A stretch of DNA of 7,530 nt, taken from assembly GCA_021819605.1 (NCBI GenBank), contig JAKAQT010000075.1:1-7530 (forward strand), in the 5' to 3' direction. The notes under the pieces are model-generated. The model ran no database searches. It worked only from the letters and a program-made list of their open reading frames with translations, and was not told the DNA's origin. Below are positions 1 through 7,069 of this stretch, in pieces. A program made the translations under genes and the position numbers. The stretch's first letter is position 1. The number at the start of each line of letters is the position of its first letter. This DNA is from Thermoplasmata archaeon. GTDB taxonomy: Archaea; Thermoplasmatota; Thermoplasmata; Thermoplasmatales; Thermoplasmataceae.

Positions 1-1647
1 AATCTTTCAACTGTTGCGCTTGCTTCACCAACAAGCGTTGTAACCTCATTCAAGAGCCCTGTAAATATAACGCCTCAGGCATCCAATGGCTACCTTAACC
101 TGAAGTTCACTCCATCTGTGAAACCCACCGTTGTGGCTTCCGAGATTTCTCTGTACTGGAATGGAATGGTGTCCAGGAACTACATAGTGAACAGTTCACT
201 CAGTAATACCACATTCGTGGTTCCGGCAGGTGTCAATGTTTACTACAATGTTTCATCGGCCTATTATAACCCAGTAACCGGCCAGCACGATTACCAGAGC
301 GCAACCTTCAGATGGTACAATGGAACAAAGCTCATGTATACAGGATACAATGCGAGCCTGGATCAGTTCAACACATCTGGAATACATAAGATAATGCTGA
401 ATTATACCAGCGGTTCCGGTGCATCGAACACCACGAATTTCAGTGTCATAGCCATCACATCCTCACAGACGCCATCAATAAGCCTGAATGTGACCTCATC
501 AGGAAAGGTGAACTTTGCTGCAAGGGATATAAGCTCCAAGGCAAGCATGTACGTCCCGCAGTCCAAGACCGTGCAGTTCAGCGGATATGGTTCTTATCTC
601 AACAAGTCAGGCTACAGCGTTCCACTAACATTCACATGGTATTTCGCCACAATTGGCAGCTACACAGGCTACAAGACTCTGGGGCAGAACATAACCCAGA
701 CATTCAACACCCCTTCCAGTACACAGCTCAACAGCCTTGGCGGACCGGTGACAGGCTATCTCAATGTCACAAGCGTTGCAGGCACATACTCAAACATATC
801 CCTGTCCGTAACAGTGAATGATACCACATCTCCATCTCCTGTAATGACTCTTTATAACGCTACCGGGGTGTCTGAGACCAACCCTGTTGCAGGGCAGGTA
901 ACGACTTTCTCAGCTAATTCCTCCACAGACCCTTACTATAAGGAAACAAGCCTGAGCTACAACTGGAGTGTGGTATATGCAAACGGAACCAAGGTTACGC
1001 CAGGCAGCAGCACGTATGTCGTTATGGGCGGAAACATGACAAACTCGTCTTATGTGAAGGTCCAGTTCAACACGGTCAGCGGGCTCACAATGTCACTCAA
1101 CGCCACAAATCCGTCTGGTGTCAATGGAACATCAAGCAGGGCACTTACAATGACAATTGCCACACCAATGATCATAGTGCAGGGCGCATACCTTTCCACA
1201 ACACCCGACCAGGGATCAACCGTCACTGCCCACGTTAATGTGAGCAACAATGGAACTGTAAATGCGGGATCATACACAATAAGCCTGTACGTAAATGGGA
1301 AGCTTGTGACCAGCCATTCATACACGAACCTTCCAGTAGGGACAACAAAATCCGTTGACTTCAACTTCTCTTCACCGGCATCAGGCAGTGTAACATTCGT
1401 ATTCAAGGCAACAAACAGCACCGAGCCATCATTCTTTGCAAACACAAGTGCCTATACATTCACGCACAGCGTTAATCCGCCAGCTTACAAAACACCACTC
1501 ATCATAGTTGGTGTCATAGCTGTGATCATTGTCATATCCTTCGCATACTACAGGCTTACATCCGGAGGCTCAAAGAAGACAAAGACAACCCAGCCCGCCA
1601 CACAGCCCAAGCAGCAGCCGGCAAAGAAGGACGAGAAAAAGAAATAA
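1..1647 (+). CDS. C-terminal part of a large sequon-rich surface protein with Ig/PKD-like repeats and a C-terminal membrane anchor (5' partial)
   Basis: The reading frame is open from base 1, so the gene starts outside the window; the internal GTG at 118 is not its start. The visible 548 residues are rich in Ser, Thr, Asn, Gly and Tyr and carry about 30 N-X-S/T sequons. Several beta-sandwich units can be guessed from repeated Phe/Tyr-x-Trp-Tyr/Ser cores near residues 105, 210 and 310; the block at about 277-375 (STDPYYKETSLSYNWSV) resembles a PKD-type repeat. Residues about 390-480 look like a CARDB-type adhesion domain (VNVSNNGTVNAGSYTISLYV). A hydrophobic helix at about 500-518 (LIIVGVIAVIIVISFAYY) is followed by a Lys/Gln/Thr/Pro-rich tail ending KKDEKKK. 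The topology is therefore an outside ectodomain, one C-terminal membrane helix and a short basic cytoplasmic tail. Such ectodomains occur in archaeal adhesins, S-layer-like proteins and substrate-binding proteins. The missing N-terminus would decide which, so no specific function is assigned. Confidence 0.85.
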   Translation, partial: NLSTVALASPTSVVTSFKSPVNITPQASNGYLNLKFTPSVKPTVVASEISLYWNGMVSRNYIVNSSLSNTTFVVPAGVNVYYNVSSAYYNPVTGQHDYQSATFRWYNGTKLMYTGYNASLDQFNTSGIHKIMLNYTSGSGASNTTNFSVIAITSSQTPSISLNVTSSGKVNFAARDISSKASMYVPQSKTVQFSGYGSYLNKSGYSVPLTFTWYFATIGSYTGYKTLGQNITQTFNTPSSTQLNSLGGPVTGYLNVTSVAGTYSNISLSVTVNDTTSPSPVMTLYNATGVSETNPVAGQVTTFSANSSTDPYYKETSLSYNWSVVYANGTKVTPGSSTYVVMGGNMTNSSYVKVQFNTVSGLTMSLNATNPSGVNGTSSRALTMTIATPMIIVQGAYLSTTPDQGSTVTAHVNVSNNGTVNAGSYTISLYVNGKLVTSHSYTNLPVGTTKSVDFNFSSPASGSVTFVFKATNSTEPSFFANTSAYTFTHSVNPPAYKTPLIIVGVIAVIIVISFAYYRLTSGGSKKTKTTQPATQPKQQPAKKDEKKK

Positions 1648-1672
1648 TTTTTAGAAGAGATCACATCTCTTC
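1634..1672. terminator. Probable bidirectional terminator between convergent genes
   Basis: An 8-bp perfect stem with a 3-nt loop lies at 1654-1672 (GAAGAGAT, CAC, ATCTCTTC). On the plus strand a T5 tract (1648-1652) directly follows the surface-protein stop. On the minus strand the hairpin is followed by T-rich sequence including T5 (1636-1640). The stem includes the last codons and the TGA stop of argS. Oligo-T tracts are the usual archaeal termination signal; a role for the hairpin is inference. Confidence 0.5.
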
Positions 1673-3319
1673 AAGAACATTTATACCAACCAGGTAAGCA
1701 GCATCTTTCACTATATTTTTGAAGTTACTGACAATGGAAAGCCTTCTTCCGCGGTCTGATGAATCAGCTGTAAGCACAGGGCAGTTTGTATAGAAATCAT
1801 TGAAGGTTCTGGTCAGCTCGAGCAGGTAGTTGGCAATGGTCTCAGGCTTGAGTCCCGACGCCGCATCGTGGAGAACATAGGCGTATTCATACATCTTCTT
1901 CACGAGAGGCGCTTCCAGGTCACCGTAACTCCCTTCAGGTCTGAGATCTGCATCTCCAGCCTTGCGCAGGATGCTTGCTGCCCTGGCATATGAATACATT
2001 ACAAAGGGTGCGGAATCTCCTTCTAGGCTCAGGGCTTCAGACCATTTGAAAACCATTTGCTTGTTTGCATTCAGCTTGACGATGTGAAACCTTACAGCAG
2101 ATGTGGCCACAGCCTGAGCTATCCTTGAGAGATCCGATTCCGGCAGTTCGCTGCGTTTGTTCCTCACGATGTTCAATGATTCCTCAATGGCCCTGTCCAG
2201 CAGTTCATCTGCAGTAACTATGTTTCCCCCTCTGGTGGTCATCTTACCTGATTCAAGTGAAACGTATGAGTAGAACACGAAGTCCAGCTTACCATCCCTG
2301 TGAAGGAGATCCTTCATCACGTATTTGATGTGGCCAGCGTGTTCCTTGTGGTTTTCCCCAAGAACATCGATGATCCAGTCGAAATTATCCATCTTGTACT
2401 GGTGGTAAGCAATATCTCTGGAAAAGTAAAGAGAGGTGCCGTCATTTCTTGTAAGGAACATTTTCCTCCCTCCGCTTGATACGTATTTCGCGCCTCCCTC
2501 ATCCTCAAGTTCATCCTCAAGGCTCTCCAGCACCCTGTTCACATCGCCGTTCCTGATGAGATCGGATTCCCAGGTGTAATCATCTATCTTTATGCCGAGC
2601 CTTTCAAGGGTGCCATTTATGCTGCCAAGTATCACTGAGCAGATTGTCCTTATTCCGTCCATAACCTCCGGTTTTCCAGCCTCATACTGCCTTATGGTTT
2701 CGTCCACTTCTTTCTCCAGCTCAGGATTTGCCTCCACCTCCCTGTGCATTCTCTGGTACGCCTTCAGAAGTTTCTCAGTTGTGAGGTTTTCATTCTGGCC
2801 AAATTTTCTGTAACCCACATAAAGTGACGCAACCTGCCTTCCGGAATCGTTGACAAAATACTGTGTGGTTACTCTGTACCCGTACCTTGAAAGGATCCTG
2901 AAAAGAGAATCGCCGATTATAGAGTTCCGGATTCTGCCGATGTGTATGGGTCCTGTGGGGTTGGTGCTGGTGTGTTCTACTGAAACACGTTCAGGGTCCT
3001 GGAACACGTCTGGGAACCTATCCGTGCCATATATTTCGCTGGAGATAGCTTCCATTAGCTTTGCAGGGTTCAGGGTGAAATTTATGTAGCCACCGGATGA
3101 TGTTATGGTAGCAATGTAATCCTCTCCTGAGAGTGCACTTGTGATCTTTGACACAACATCCTCAATTTTAATGTCTCCCTTCCTGAGAAGCGAGAATGCC
3201 CTCAGGGCCAGGTCTGCATGTCCTGTTCGGTCAGGCGCAATGTCATTATCCTTCACTTCAGGATATAGTGATCTGATACTCTCGGTAAGTTTTTTCCTGT
3301 AATCTTCAAAAAGCAGCAT
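1661..3319 (-). CDS. argS: Arginyl-tRNA synthetase
   Basis: Class I aminoacyl-tRNA synthetase that charges tRNA-Arg with arginine using ATP, in the cytoplasm. The 552 residues match the usual ArgRS length. Residues about 1-90 form the N-terminal domain that contacts the tRNA D-loop. The Rossmann catalytic core begins with EHTSTNPTGPIHIGRIRN at 115-132, where HIGR (126-129) is the HIGH-type motif. The second signature is the archaeal-style GKMTTRGGN at 358-366, in place of KMSKS. GENHKEH (321-327) and YFSRDIAYH (298-306) are further conserved core blocks. The C-terminal helical anticodon-binding (DALR) domain spans about 433-552, including YSYARAASILRK and a final LVGINVLEEM. The ATG at 3319 is chosen because a TATA box ends about 22 nt before it, which fits a leaderless mRNA; a nearby ATG at 3329 is out of frame. 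The gene lies 61 nt downstream of the AroB-like gene, with its own promoter in that gap, and converges on the surface-protein gene. Confidence 0.97.
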   Translation of the reverse strand: MLLFEDYRKKLTESIRSLYPEVKDNDIAPDRTGHADLALRAFSLLRKGDIKIEDVVSKITSALSGEDYIATITSSGGYINFTLNPAKLMEAISSEIYGTDRFPDVFQDPERVSVEHTSTNPTGPIHIGRIRNSIIGDSLFRILSRYGYRVTTQYFVNDSGRQVASLYVGYRKFGQNENLTTEKLLKAYQRMHREVEANPELEKEVDETIRQYEAGKPEVMDGIRTICSVILGSINGTLERLGIKIDDYTWESDLIRNGDVNRVLESLEDELEDEGGAKYVSSGGRKMFLTRNDGTSLYFSRDIAYHQYKMDNFDWIIDVLGENHKEHAGHIKYVMKDLLHRDGKLDFVFYSYVSLESGKMTTRGGNIVTADELLDRAIEESLNIVRNKRSELPESDLSRIAQAVATSAVRFHIVKLNANKQMVFKWSEALSLEGDSAPFVMYSYARAASILRKAGDADLRPEGSYGDLEAPLVKKMYEYAYVLHDAASGLKPETIANYLLELTRTFNDFYTNCPVLTADSSDRGRRLSIVSNFKNIVKDAAYLVGINVLEEM

Positions 3320-3340
3320 GTCCGTCCATATGAATTACTT

Positions 3341-3350
3341 GTAAATATAT
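3341..3350 (-). promoter_or_regulatory. TATA box of argS
   Basis: Read on the minus strand the site is ATATATTTAC. Its centre is 26-27 nt before the A of the argS ATG at 3319, the normal archaeal TATA-to-transcription-start spacing, so the mRNA is predicted to start at or next to the start codon (leaderless). No Shine-Dalgarno sequence is visible between them. Confidence 0.6.
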
Positions 3351-3380
3351 TCATCATGGTGCCAGTAACGTATTCCATAT

Positions 3381-4454
3381 TCACTGGGAAGGAATGAATT
3401 CATAGAGTTCCGTGTATGACCTCAGGAGAGAGAACAGGCGATCCTTGCCTATCTCAATCCTCTGGCTCTTTCCAGGCTCATCGGGCACAAGGAGATCAAT
3501 GGTGCTGCGTTCCCCAGGGAATCTTTCACCAAGTTTCTTGACTATGGTCTCAATGCCGGCGTCCTTCAGTGAAGACCTCTTTATCCCGAATCTGTCAAGA
3601 ACTGAATTGAGGATTTCACGCTGGTTCTTCACGGAGATTCCGGACCTCTCGGCAAGGAAGAATTCCATCAGCATCCCTGTAGCCATGTACTGGCCATAGG
3701 TAACCTTGTTCCTGTGTATTTCACCAAGAACTGATCCAATGGTTTTCCCGAATTCCGTGGCAATGTTCCTTTTTCCAGCCTGAGGGGACATCTGCTCTGC
3801 CCTTATGCGCATCCCCTTTCCTATGATCTTGCAGATTCCTTCGGATTCCCTGAAGGATCGCACGTCCTCAGCGGTCATTAACATGCTTATTATGGAGTGA
3901 TCTGCCACCATACCGTACCTGGCCATTTCCACAAACCCATCTCTGATCTCGTCACTGGTCTGTGATCTTACATAATGGGAATCAACGATAATTTCAGATG
4001 GCGTAGATCTGCTGCATATGACATCCTCATGATTTGAGAAATTGATGCCTGCAAGGCCGGAAACAGAATTGCCTATCTGTGCTAGCAGCGTTGTGGGAAC
4101 GGGAATGTAATCCATGCCTCCCCTGTAGGTTGATACAACAAATCCGGCAAGATCCAGGACTTCTCCGCATCCCAGGGCTATGACAAGGGAATCGCTGGAA
4201 ACGTTCCTGTCTATGAGCACCTTTACTATCTTCTGGTAATTGCGCACATTCTTGAGGTTATCCCCCTCGTTAAGCGTGATCTTGGTCAGGTCTCCCCTTA
4301 TGGAATCCAGGTCAGGAATATAATGGGAGAACTTTTCCATGGCGGAGCTTCCTGATATAAATACAACACTGTCATACTTTCCAGCAGTATCAAGGATGTG
4401 ATCCGTAGTGCCGCTTCCAAGCACCACTGGAACATCTCTCCCATTGATGGGCAA
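3381..4454 (-). CDS. 3-dehydroquinate synthase (AroB) family protein with a degenerate active site
   Basis: The 357 residues have the length and order of blocks of 3-dehydroquinate synthase, which turns DAHP into 3-dehydroquinate with NAD and zinc in the shikimate pathway. Recognisable pieces are VIALGCGEVLDLAGF (91-105, NAD-binding block, usually GGGVxGDxxGF), YRGG (110-113), PVPTTLLAQ (118-126), EMARYG (176-181, Glu176 aligning with the first metal ligand), and FGKTIGSVLGE (235-245) with TYGQYMATGM (252-261). In the last two, real enzymes read GHTxGHAIE and HGEAVAxGM. Here the zinc-ligand histidines are Lys237 and Tyr253, the second His of the first block is Ser241, and the usual Asp and Lys in VDSSVGGKT are Gly128 and Leu134. 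Dehydroquinate synthase activity is therefore doubtful although the frame is intact. The TTG at 4454 is the first standard start, but homology (ERITLPINGRDVPVVLGSG) seems to begin four codons earlier and the frame is open to 4481, so the true N-terminus is uncertain. It is divergent from the debranching gene and upstream of argS. Confidence 0.85.
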   Translation of the reverse strand: MPINGRDVPVVLGSGTTDHILDTAGKYDSVVFISGSSAMEKFSHYIPDLDSIRGDLTKITLNEGDNLKNVRNYQKIVKVLIDRNVSSDSLVIALGCGEVLDLAGFVVSTYRGGMDYIPVPTTLLAQIGNSVSGLAGINFSNHEDVICSRSTPSEIIVDSHYVRSQTSDEIRDGFVEMARYGMVADHSIISMLMTAEDVRSFRESEGICKIIGKGMRIRAEQMSPQAGKRNIATEFGKTIGSVLGEIHRNKVTYGQYMATGMLMEFFLAERSGISVKNQREILNSVLDRFGIKRSSLKDAGIETIVKKLGERFPGERSTIDLLVPDEPGKSQRIEIGKDRLFSLLRSYTELYEFIPSQ

Positions 4455-6540
4455 TGTTATTCTTTCAGGAGTGGATGTAATTCAAGTCACCAATATTGAA
4501 TGCATTTACCTGAATATAAAGCATTCCCATGAATCCTCGGGGATCGCCCATAGGACAATTATTAAGTCAGAAATAAGCTACAGTTTTGTGGATACGGGGG
4601 AGAGCATCAGTTCATGCCAGATGGCAGAAATGCTGATGGATCAGTGCAGGAATCTTGACGAATCGTCCAACATGCACCGGATGGAATACTGGGTTAAGGT
4701 TCCTGAGGACCGGCTTGATGGCTTCAACTACTCCATGATCAAGGGAAAGAAATCTCATTTCATTTCATGCATAAACGGCGAAGTCCTTCCAACGGATTTC
4801 AGAAGGACACGCAATGGTTTCTGGGAGGATGGGAAAGGCCATATCTCGGAATTCAGAGTTTTCATGGATCTGGTTTCAGCGGCTGATTTACTGAGGAAAT
4901 ATGTCAGAGGACTGGGCTATATTTACCGTGAATACGACATCATGGAGCGCTTGGACTATGTGCTTGCAGACAGGGGTCTGCTTTCCATATGGTACCGTGC
5001 TGATGGGCGCCATTCCATTGAAATAAAGCTGAAAGTTGATCACAGAAATGCGTGGCCAGCCATGGATGAAGATAAGGATATGCATATTTCTGGGAATGGG
5101 AAGCAATTTTCAGTAATCAGCACCAGCGGCACAACCTTTTTCAGCGTTAAGTCGGATGGCAGTGTTTCCTGCAATTTAACTGACGGTTATCTCATCATAG
5201 TTGTCAAGAATTTTACTCTGCTGCACCTCACCATATCATCTGACGATGTGCCGGAAGGCGGGAACGATCTTGATCAGACCAACAGATATCATCTGAGAAT
5301 CATGGATTCACTCATGGTAGAAACTGGCAATAAAAAATTGGATAAGGTATTTCTCTGGACCAAGCATGATCTGCTGGAGTTCTATTCCGAAACAGGTGTA
5401 GGATCAGGATGGTTTGCAGGTTTTCCCGTATTTTCATGGTTCTTCGGGCGGGATGGATTGTGGATGGGACTGGCAGCGAACATGTGCGGGCTTGGTGAAA
5501 TTACGAGAAAGCACATGCAGACACTGCTGAATCATTCCAGGAACGGCCAGATTCCCCACGAGATTGCCCTCAATTTCGGGAATCAGGAATATGAGGTTTC
5601 AAGAACCAGCACGGACACCCGTTTCATGTCAATTGACAGCAACCTGCTGTGGATCATATGTAACCGATCGCTGAACCACTGGGGCTATGAGCCATTTCCG
5701 GATTCAGCTGAAGATAAGGTGCTTGGTTTCTCCATGTCATGTGACAAAGATGGGGATATGCTCATTGAGAATGACTTCAAAAAGGGTCTCATAGGATGGC
5801 CAGAGACATGGGCATCGCAGAGAGATGGAAAGTGCGTTGATATCAATGCGCTCTGGATTGCCGTGCTGGAATCGCTTGGCGGCAGACTGAAGGACAGAGA
5901 TCTGAGGACAGCAAAGGACAGATATCTGGAGGAGTTCTTCGGAGGGCAAGACTTCACGGATTCCATAGATTCTACTTCAGCACACGCTGTTAAAAGCGCA
6001 ATGCCGGCGGTGCCTGCAATGTTCCTTGATGACAGGAGGGTGAAGGATAAATTTTCAAAACTGCTTGGGAGCGACATGATAACGCCATGGGGAGTGCGAT
6101 CCATGTCTGCTGAAGATGAGAAGTATGATGGTGGATACCACACTGGCATGGTATGGCCGCTAATGACAGGATGGTTTTCAATTGCTGCTTACAGGCAGGG
6201 ATTCTTTGGCCAGGGATATGACCAGATCAAGACTTTCATTGAAAACGCATTTCATTCAGCAGACCCTGGGAGAATAAATGAGGCGTATTCATCAGAGCAG
6301 CCCACGCCAACAGGCCAGTTTGCGCAGGGGTGGTCCTCATCCATGTTCATCATGTCTCTGCTGGGAGGGTTGGCAGGAATGCCCGTCCTGGGTGGTGACG
6401 GCAACGATATCAGATCATTGCTTCATCCGCATCTCCCAGATGAAATAAAAGAAATCACGCTGAGGCATTTTAACTGGCGGGGGGAAAAATTCACAGTAGT
6501 CTTGAGCAATCATAATATATCGGAAGAAAAGGAAAGCTAA
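4447..6540 (+). CDS. Glycogen-debranching type glycoside hydrolase (amylo-alpha-1,6-glucosidase family, GH133-like)
   Basis: Predicted to hydrolyse alpha-1,6 branch points in glycogen-like glucans in the cytoplasm; no signal peptide is visible. About 300 N-terminal residues look like a beta-rich domain. From there an (alpha/alpha)6-barrel is indicated by AGFPVFSWFFGRDGLW (324-339, numbered from the ATG at 4447), GQIPHEI (367-373), the DSNLLWII block near 5635-5660, RDGKCVDINALW (459-470; compare TPRxGKPVEINALW in debranching enzymes), YHTGMVWPL (564-572; compare YHxGTVWPW), and INEAY followed by GQFAQGW (610-629; compare SEIFDG and GCxAQAW). Glu453 in WPETW and Glu612 in INEAY are candidate catalytic acid and base by position. 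This is inference: the common debranching signature TWMD is not present. The frame is also open upstream to a GTG at 4408. Starts at 4447 (ATG), 4471 (GTG), 4588 (GTG) or 4621 (ATG) are all possible; the first two overlap the AroB-like coding or leader region. The protein is 697 aa from 4447 and 639 aa from 4621. A GH15-type enzyme such as an archaeal trehalase is a less likely alternative. Confidence 0.82.
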   Translation: MGNVILSGVDVIQVTNIECIYLNIKHSHESSGIAHRTIIKSEISYSFVDTGESISSCQMAEMLMDQCRNLDESSNMHRMEYWVKVPEDRLDGFNYSMIKGKKSHFISCINGEVLPTDFRRTRNGFWEDGKGHISEFRVFMDLVSAADLLRKYVRGLGYIYREYDIMERLDYVLADRGLLSIWYRADGRHSIEIKLKVDHRNAWPAMDEDKDMHISGNGKQFSVISTSGTTFFSVKSDGSVSCNLTDGYLIIVVKNFTLLHLTISSDDVPEGGNDLDQTNRYHLRIMDSLMVETGNKKLDKVFLWTKHDLLEFYSETGVGSGWFAGFPVFSWFFGRDGLWMGLAANMCGLGEITRKHMQTLLNHSRNGQIPHEIALNFGNQEYEVSRTSTDTRFMSIDSNLLWIICNRSLNHWGYEPFPDSAEDKVLGFSMSCDKDGDMLIENDFKKGLIGWPETWASQRDGKCVDINALWIAVLESLGGRLKDRDLRTAKDRYLEEFFGGQDFTDSIDSTSAHAVKSAMPAVPAMFLDDRRVKDKFSKLLGSDMITPWGVRSMSAEDEKYDGGYHTGMVWPLMTGWFSIAAYRQGFFGQGYDQIKTFIENAFHSADPGRINEAYSSEQPTPTGQFAQGWSSSMFIMSLLGGLAGMPVLGGDGNDIRSLLHPHLPDEIKEITLRHFNWRGEKFTVVLSNHNISEEKES
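4513..4520 (-). promoter_or_regulatory. TATA box of the AroB-like gene
   Basis: The minus-strand octamer TTTATATT is close to the archaeal TATA consensus. Transcription is expected about 26 nt downstream, near 4490, giving a leader of roughly 36 nt to the TTG at 4454. The same bases read AATATAAA on the plus strand, so the site could also serve the divergent gene if that gene starts at 4588 or 4621. Confidence 0.5.
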
Positions 6541-6678
6541 AATGCCGCTCCCTATCTGTAACGAAGCTGGAAAATAATAGTGTCTCGAAAGTTGTGAAAA
6601 CTTAAGGATGCCTCTCCTGAAACATCTTTCCGTTTCTGTTGTATTTATAAAAACCATTCAATGATCCACATGGCGCTT

Positions 6679-6883
6679 TCAGATCAGTGCTCCTTCCATA
6701 GCCGCTACCAAGGCCCATTTTATAATATCCGTTTCACCGTCCTTGTTTATCTCCAAGGAGTACCTATATTTCTCCTGAAGAGATAGACTCCACGAGGTTC
6801 TTCTCTGTTATTCGGACTATATACTATACTCTATTATCTAATTCTTCCATCATTTGTGGGATCTTGAACCGTTTCCAGAGGTA
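6679..6883 (-). pseudogene. Probable decayed small gene of unknown family
   Basis: On the minus strand one frame from 6883 reads FKIPQMMEELDNRV, hits a TAG at 6824-6826, then continues YIVRITEKNLVESIS. A one-base shift near 6775-6783 leads into LQEKYRYSLEINKDGETD followed by IIKWALVAAMEGALI and TGA at 6679-6681. The charged, amphipathic residue pattern is far more protein-like than the surrounding frames, which suggests one former protein of about 65-70 residues now carrying a stop and a frameshift. There is no good start codon and I do not recognise the family. Chance open frames in low-complexity DNA remain possible. Confidence 0.35.
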
Positions 6884-7069
6884 TTATTTTATCTTTCATG
6901 AACTTCCTTTTTTGATTCTGGAACTGGTCTTAAGAATTACACATTATTTGGTACACCATCGACATGAACTTGAGTATCTCGCTTACAAAAAGCCATCATG
7001 TGAATTCACTTTTCTAATAGCTTCGTTATTATCCGGCGAAAATTTCAAATTTTGTGAAAATAAATTAGT

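Noticed and set aside
1050..1445. Minus-strand open frame of 131 codons inside the surface-protein gene
   Set aside because: It is the antisense of a well-supported CARDB-like region; the lack of stops follows from the codon bias of the real gene.
5685..6149. Minus-strand open frame of 154 codons inside the debranching gene
   Set aside because: It is antisense to the conserved barrel motifs of the debranching enzyme, with Ser/Pro-rich shadow composition.
6589..6603. Short inverted repeat AAGTT/AACTT after the debranching gene
   Set aside because: A 5-bp AT-rich stem without a T tract is too weak to call a terminator.
6415..6657. Minus-strand open frame of 80 codons across the debranching-gene 3' end
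   Set aside because: Half of it is antisense to the conserved C-terminal region of the debranching enzyme; its residue pattern is not protein-like and no family is recognisable.
6661..6786. Plus-strand small open frame of 41 codons (starts MIHMALSDQC)
   Set aside because: It sits too close to the TATA-like element to be its product, and the opposite strand of the same bases reads far more protein-like.
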